Shown here: piece by piece, positions 59,111 through 64,000 of the stretch
Layout of the letters: every line of letters starts with the position of its first letter
How positions within the stretch are numbered: the first letter of the stretch is position 1
Assembly (NCBI GenBank): GCA_905220665.1
Contig: CAJNAR010000176.1
Span: 432,457 to 496,456, forward strand
Direction of reading: 5' to 3'
DNA length: 64,000 nt
DNA from: Albugo candida
Taxonomy: Eukaryota > Oomycota > Peronosporomycetes > Albuginales > Albuginaceae
Notes under the pieces: model-generated
What the model was told of the DNA's origin: nothing
What the model saw: only the letters and a program-made list of their open reading frames with translations
Databases searched by the model: none
Program-made: the position numbers and the translations under genes

Positions 59111-60175
59111 ACAAGAATCTCTGAGAGCTTCCTGCTCATAACATACAACTCGAGAAAATAATACACGCAAACAAGAACGTGGTCTCGTGCAACGGAATAT
59201 AAGCAATACACTGTACAATTTGACTTTTTTTCCGAAAGTACGAAATATGGATGCTTTCTTTTCTCTCAGATATGCTGGACACAATCGCGACGTTGATCAT
59301 GGAGAAGCATCGAAAATAGCAGAAAGTGTGATATGAGATACCTCCCATGTACGATATCATAGTCAATTATATAATTGAATAGGATTTCTTCCTCATGAAA
59401 CATTTTGTTACTGAAAAATGGGTGTGGGAAAGCTATGATCAAGTATTTTGTTTTGTCTACTATTTATATTCTCTGAGAGCTTCCCGCTTGTAATGTACAA
59501 CTCGGGAAAAGGATACGAGCAAAAAAGAACGTGGTCGCGTGCAACGGAATATAAGCAATAAATTGTACAATTTGACTATTTTTAGCAAAGTACAAAATAT
59601 GGATGATTTCTTCTTTTTTAGCTACGCTACACACATTCGTGACTTTGATCGTGGAGAGAAATCAAAAATAGCAGAAAGTCGGATATGAGATGCCTCACAC
59701 GTACGATATCGTAGTGAAATTGTGTAAATAACTAAGGTTTCATCCTCATGAAACATTTTATACCTGATAATGGGTGTGGGAAAGCTATGATCAAGTATTT
59801 TGTTGTGTCTACTTTTTATATTCTCTAAAAGCTTCCCGCTTGTAATGTACACCTTGGGAAAAGGATACGAGCAAACAAGAACGTGGTCTCGTGCGACGGA
59901 ATATAAGCAATAAATTGTACAATTTGACTATTTTTAGCAAAGTACAAAATATGGATGATTTCTTCTTTCTCAGATATGCTCACACAATCGTGACGTTGAT
60001 CGTGGAGAAAAATCAAAAATAGCAGAAAGTCGGATATGAGATGCCTCACACGTACGATATCGTAGTGAAATTGTGTAAATAACTAAGATATCATCCTCAT
60101 GAAACATTTTATACCTGATAATGGGTGTGGGAAAGCTATGATCAAGTATTTTGTTTTGCCTGCTGTTTATATTCT

Positions 60176-60878
60176 CTGAGAGCTTCCCGCTTGTAATGTA
60201 CAACTTGGGAAAAGGATACGAGCAAACAAGAACGTGGTCTCGTGCAACGGAATATAAGCAATAAATTGTACAATTCGACCTATTTTTCGGAAAGTACAAA
60301 ATATGGATGATTTCTTTTTTCTCAGATATGATACACACAATCGTGACGTTGATCGTGGAGAATAATCAAAAATAGCAGAAAGTCGGATATGAGATGCCTC
60401 ACACGTACGATATCGTAGTGATATTGTGTAAATGACTAGGATATCTTCCTCATGAACATTTTATACCTGATAATGGGTGTGGGAAAGCTATGATCAAGTA
60501 GTTTGTTTTGTCTGCTTTTTATATTCTCTGAGAGCTTCCTGCTTGTAATGTACAACTCAGGAAAAGGATACGGGCAAACAAGAACGTGGTCTCGTGCAAC
60601 GGAATATAAGCAATAAACTGTACAATTCGACTATTTTTAGCAAAGTACAAAATATGGATGATTTCTTCTTTCTTAGCTATGCTACACACAATCGTGATGT
60701 TGCACGTCGAAAAAAATCAAAAATAGCAGAAAGTCGGATATGAGATTCTATACACGTACGATATCATAGTCAATTATATAACTGAATAGGATATCTTCCT
60801 CATGAAACATTTTGTTACTGATAATGGGTGTGGGAAAGCTATGATGAAGTAATTTGTTTTGTCTGCTTTTTATATTCT
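60176..60878. repeat. Dimeric higher-order satellite unit, copy 1
   Basis: Consists of two monomer types: type 1 with GACCTATTTTTCGGAAAG and GATCGTGGAGAATAATC, then type 2 with GACTATTTTTAGCAAAG and GATGTTGCACGTCGAAAAAA. The pair repeats at 60879-61581. Confidence 0.85.
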
Positions 60879-61581
60879 CTGAGAGCTTCCCGCTTGTAAT
60901 GTACAACTTGGGAAAAGGATACGAGCAAACAAGAACGTGGTCTCGTGCAACGGAATATAAGCAATAAATTGTACAATTCGACCTATTTTTCGGAAAGTAC
61001 AAAATATGGATGATTTCTTTTTTCTCAGATATGATACACACAATCGTGACGTTGATCGTGGAGAATAATCAAAAATAGCAGAAAGTCGGATATGAGATGC
61101 CTCACACGTACGATATCGTAGTGATATTGTGTAAATGACCAGGATATCTTCCTCATGAACATTTTATACCTGATAATGGGTGTGGGAAAGCTATGATCAA
61201 GTAGTTTGTTTTGTCTGCTTTTTATATTCTCTGAGAGCTTCCTGCTTGTAATGTACAACTCAGGAAAAGGATACGGGCAAACAAGAACGTGGTCTCGTGC
61301 AACGGAATATAAGCGATAAACTGTACAATTCGACTATTTTTAGCAAAGTACAAAATATGGATGATTTCTTCTTTCTTAGCTATGCTACACACAATCGTGA
61401 TGTTGCACGTCGAAAAAAATCTAAAATAGCAGAAAGTCGGATATGAGATTCTATACACGTACGATATCATAGTCAATTATATAACTGAATAGGATATCTT
61501 CCTCATGAAACATTTTGTTACTGATAATGGGTGTGGGAAAGCTATGATGAAGTAATTTGTTTTGTCTGCTTTTTATATTCT
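60879..61581. repeat. Dimeric higher-order satellite unit, copy 2
   Basis: Differs from copy 1 at only a few positions by eye (for example GACTAGG to GACCAGG in the first monomer; AGCAATAAA to AGCGATAAA and AATCAAAA to AATCTAAA in the second), whereas the two monomer types differ from each other at many positions. A further dimer of the same order lies at 61935-62637. Confidence 0.85.
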
Positions 61582-64000
61582 CTGAGAGCTTCCCGCTTGT
61601 AATGTACAACTTGGGAAAAGGATACGAGCAAACAAGAACGTGGTCTCGTGCAACGGAATATAAGCAATAAATTGTACAATTTGACTATTTTTAGCAAAGT
61701 ACAAAATATGGATGATTTCTTCTTTCTTAGCTATGCTACACACAATCGTGACCTTGATCGTGGAGAAAAATCAAAAATAGCAGAAAGTCGGATATGAGAT
61801 GCCTCACACGTACGATATCGTAGTGAAATTGTGTATATGACTAAGATATCATCCTCATGAAACATTTTGTTACTGAAAAATGGGTGTGGGAAAGCTATGA
61901 TCAAGTATTTTGTTTTGTCTACTATTTATATTCTCTAAAAGCTTCCCGCTTGTAATGTACAACTCGGGAAAAAGATACGAGCAAACAAGAACGTGGTCTC
62001 GTGCAACGGAATATAAGCAATAAATTGTACAATTCGACCTATTTTTCGGAAAGTACAAAATATGGATGATTTCTTTTTTCTCAGATATGATACACACAAT
62101 CGTGACGTTGATCGTGGAGAATAATCAAAAATAGCAGAAAGTCGGATATGAGATGCCTCACACGTACGATATCGTAGTGATATTGTGTAAATGACTAGGA
62201 TATCTTCCTCATGAAACATTTTATACCTGATAATGGGTGTGGGAAAGCTATGATCAAGTAGTTTGTTTTGTCTGCTTTTTATATTCTCTGAGAGCTTCCC
62301 GCTTGTAATGTATAACTCAGGAAAAGGATACGGGCAAACAAGAACGTGGTCTCGTGCAACGGAATATAAGCAATAAACTGTACAATTCGACTATTTTTAG
62401 CAAAGTACAAAATATGGATGATTTCTTCTTTCTTAGCTATGCTACACACAATCGTGATGTTGCACGTCGAAAAAATCAAAAATAGCAGAAAGTCGGATAT
62501 GAGATTCTATACACGTACGATATCATAGTCAATTATATAACTGAATAGGATATCTTCCTCATGAAACATTTTGTTACTGATAATGGGTGTGGGAAAGCTA
62601 TGATCAATTATTTTGTTGTGTCTACTTTTTATATTCTCTAAAAGCTTCCCGCTTGTAATGTACAACTTGGGAAAAGGATACGAGCAAACAAGAACGTGGT
62701 CTCGTGCAACGGAATATAAGCAATAAATTGTACAATTCGACCTATTTTTCGGAAAGTGCAAAATATGGATGATTTCTTTTCTCTCAGATATGATACACAC
62801 AATCGTGACGTTGATCGTGGAGAAAATCAAAAATAGCAGAAAGTCGGATATGAGATGCCTCACACGTACGATATCGTAGTGATATTCTGTGATTGAATAG
62901 GATATCTGCCTCATATGACATTCTACACACGTACGATATCACAGTCAATTATATAATTGGATAGGATATCTTCCTCATGAAACATTTTGTTACTGAAAAT
63001 GGGTGTGGGAAAGCTATGATCAAGTATTTTGTTTTGTCTGCTGTTTATATTCTCTAAAAGCTTCCCGCTTGTAATGTACAACTTGGGAAAAGGATACGAG
63101 CAAACAAGAACGTGGTCTCGTGCAACGGAATATAAGCAATAAATTGTTCAATTTGACCTATTTTTAGCAAAGTACAAAATATGGATGATTTCTTTTTTCT
63201 CAGCTATGCTACACACAATCGTGACGTTGATCGTGGAGAAAAATCAAAAATAGCAGAAAGTCGGATATGAGATGCATCACACGTAAGATATCATAGTGAT
63301 ATTCTGTGATTGTATAGGATATCTGCCTCATATGACATTCTACACACGTACGATATCACAGTCAATTATATAATTGGATAGGATATCTTCCTCATGAAAC
63401 ATTTTGTTACTGAAAATCGGTGTGGGAAAGCTATGATCAAGTATTTTGTTTTGTCTGCTGTTTATATTCTCTAAAAGCTTCCCGCTTGTAATGTACAACT
63501 TGGGAAAAGGATACGAGCAAACAAGAACGTGGTCTCGTGCAACGGAATATAAGCAATAAATTGTACAATTTGACTATTTTTAGCAAAGCACAATATGGAT
63601 GATTTCTTCTTTCTTAGCTATGCTACACACAATCGTGACGTTGATCGTGGAGAAAAATCAAAAATAGCAGAAAGTCGGATATGAGATGCCTCACACGTAC
63701 GATATCGTAGTGAAATTGTGTAAATAACTAAGGTTTCATCCTCATGAAACATTTTGTTACTGAAAATGGGTGTGGGAAAGCTATGATCAAGTATTTTGTT
63801 GTGTCTACTTTTTATATTCTGTAATAGCTTCCCGCTTGTAATGTACAACTTGGGAAAGGATACGAGCAAACAAGAACGTGGTCTCGTGCAACGGAATATA
63901 AGCAATAAATTGTACAATTTGACTATTTTTAGCAAAGCACAATATGGATGATTTCTTCTTTCTTAGCTATGCTACACACAATCGTGACGTTGATCGTGGA

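Larger units (their letters stand above)
59118..64000. repeat. Tandem satellite, ~352-bp monomer, at least 14 units
   Basis: Unit starts, taken at CT[GA]AGAGCTTCC or CTAAAAGCTTCC, fall near 59121, 59473, 59825, 60176, 60528, 60879, 61231, 61582, 61935, 62288, 62638, 63054, 63471 and 63821, then the window ends. Spacing is 350-353 bp except for two units of 416-417 bp. Every unit contains GAACGTGGTCTCGTGCAACG (or close), ATGGATGATTTCTT, AATAGCAGAAAGTCGGATAT and GGGTGTGGGAAAGCTATGAT. The first unit is the most diverged, as at an array edge. Minus-strand open frames of up to 135 codons occur but end within each unit and are not conserved as genes. Confidence 0.95.

Noticed and set aside
59600..63935. 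Minus-strand open frames of 74-135 codons inside the satellite, with a recurring ILYFPKNRSNCTIYCLYS-like string
   Set aside because: They recur only because the DNA repeats. Most unit lengths are not a multiple of three, frames end at different places in each unit, and there is no start context or promoter.
1..64000. CRISPR array, bacterial operons, rRNA genes or phage elements
   Set aside because: No short regularly spaced repeats with unique spacers, no Shine-Dalgarno-linked gene strings and no rRNA-like sequence; all evidence points to a eukaryotic nuclear contig.

Overview
This is a gene-poor, repeat-rich stretch of a eukaryotic nuclear genome, most likely an oomycete (Peronosporales-like). 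Three things point there. (1) Four loci, and more weakly a fifth, carry an oomycete-style initiator plus flanking promoter element (GCTCATTTTCGAATT type) a fixed short distance before the start codon. (2) The Ty3/gypsy and Ty1/copia remnants contain integrase, RNase H and Gag motifs that I recognise from Phytophthora-type elements. (3) The gene models are intronless and secreted. The species cannot be named from the sequence alone. No bacterial, organellar or rRNA features were seen.

Layout. 1-510: Gag-like retroelement remnant. 3.26-3.46 kb: a tRNA-derived SINE. 5.9-11.8 kb: a decayed Ty1/copia element on the minus strand (Gag, pre-integrase/integrase, RNase H), apparently interrupted by a plus-strand Ty3/gypsy chromovirus-type remnant and its putative LTR. 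12.37-13.9 kb: a minus-strand LINE split by a SINE, which itself seems to be split by a second SINE. 17-20.4 kb: a divergent member and a broken member of a secreted protein family, followed by a third SINE copy with target-site duplications. 30.06-30.73 kb: an intact family member. 35.4-37.2 kb: a decayed fungal-type DDE transposase with a recognisable 65-nt intron. 37.6-38.0 kb: a 429-bp MITE with 28-bp inverted repeats and TA duplications. 43.8-44.0 kb: possible copia Gag scrap. 45.5-46.3 kb: a second intact family member. 52.4-52.7 and 55.2-55.9 kb: degraded family members. 59.1 kb to the end: a tandem satellite with a ~352-bp monomer and a ~703-bp dimeric higher-order unit, continuing past the window.

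The most interesting content is the secreted family (17338, 19676, 30059, 46238 minus and 55217, plus two weaker candidates). Each full-length member has a signal peptide, four positioned cysteines and then a region that by eye follows the C-terminal lobe of a pepsin-like (A1) aspartic protease: a W-x(5)-S-[IL] strand, the D...[LI]A[V]P loop and the final hG-x(10)-[FL] strand pair. The catalytic D-[ST]-G-[ST] is rewritten differently in every copy. This looks like a lineage-specific family of secreted single-lobe pseudo-aspartic-proteases, multiplied by segmental duplication together with their promoters, and now partly dying. That is the candidate undescribed system here; the fold assignment is inference and needs structure prediction.

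The rest of the window (about half) shows no recognisable genes. Many open frames there begin without ATG or have no supporting features and are not annotated.
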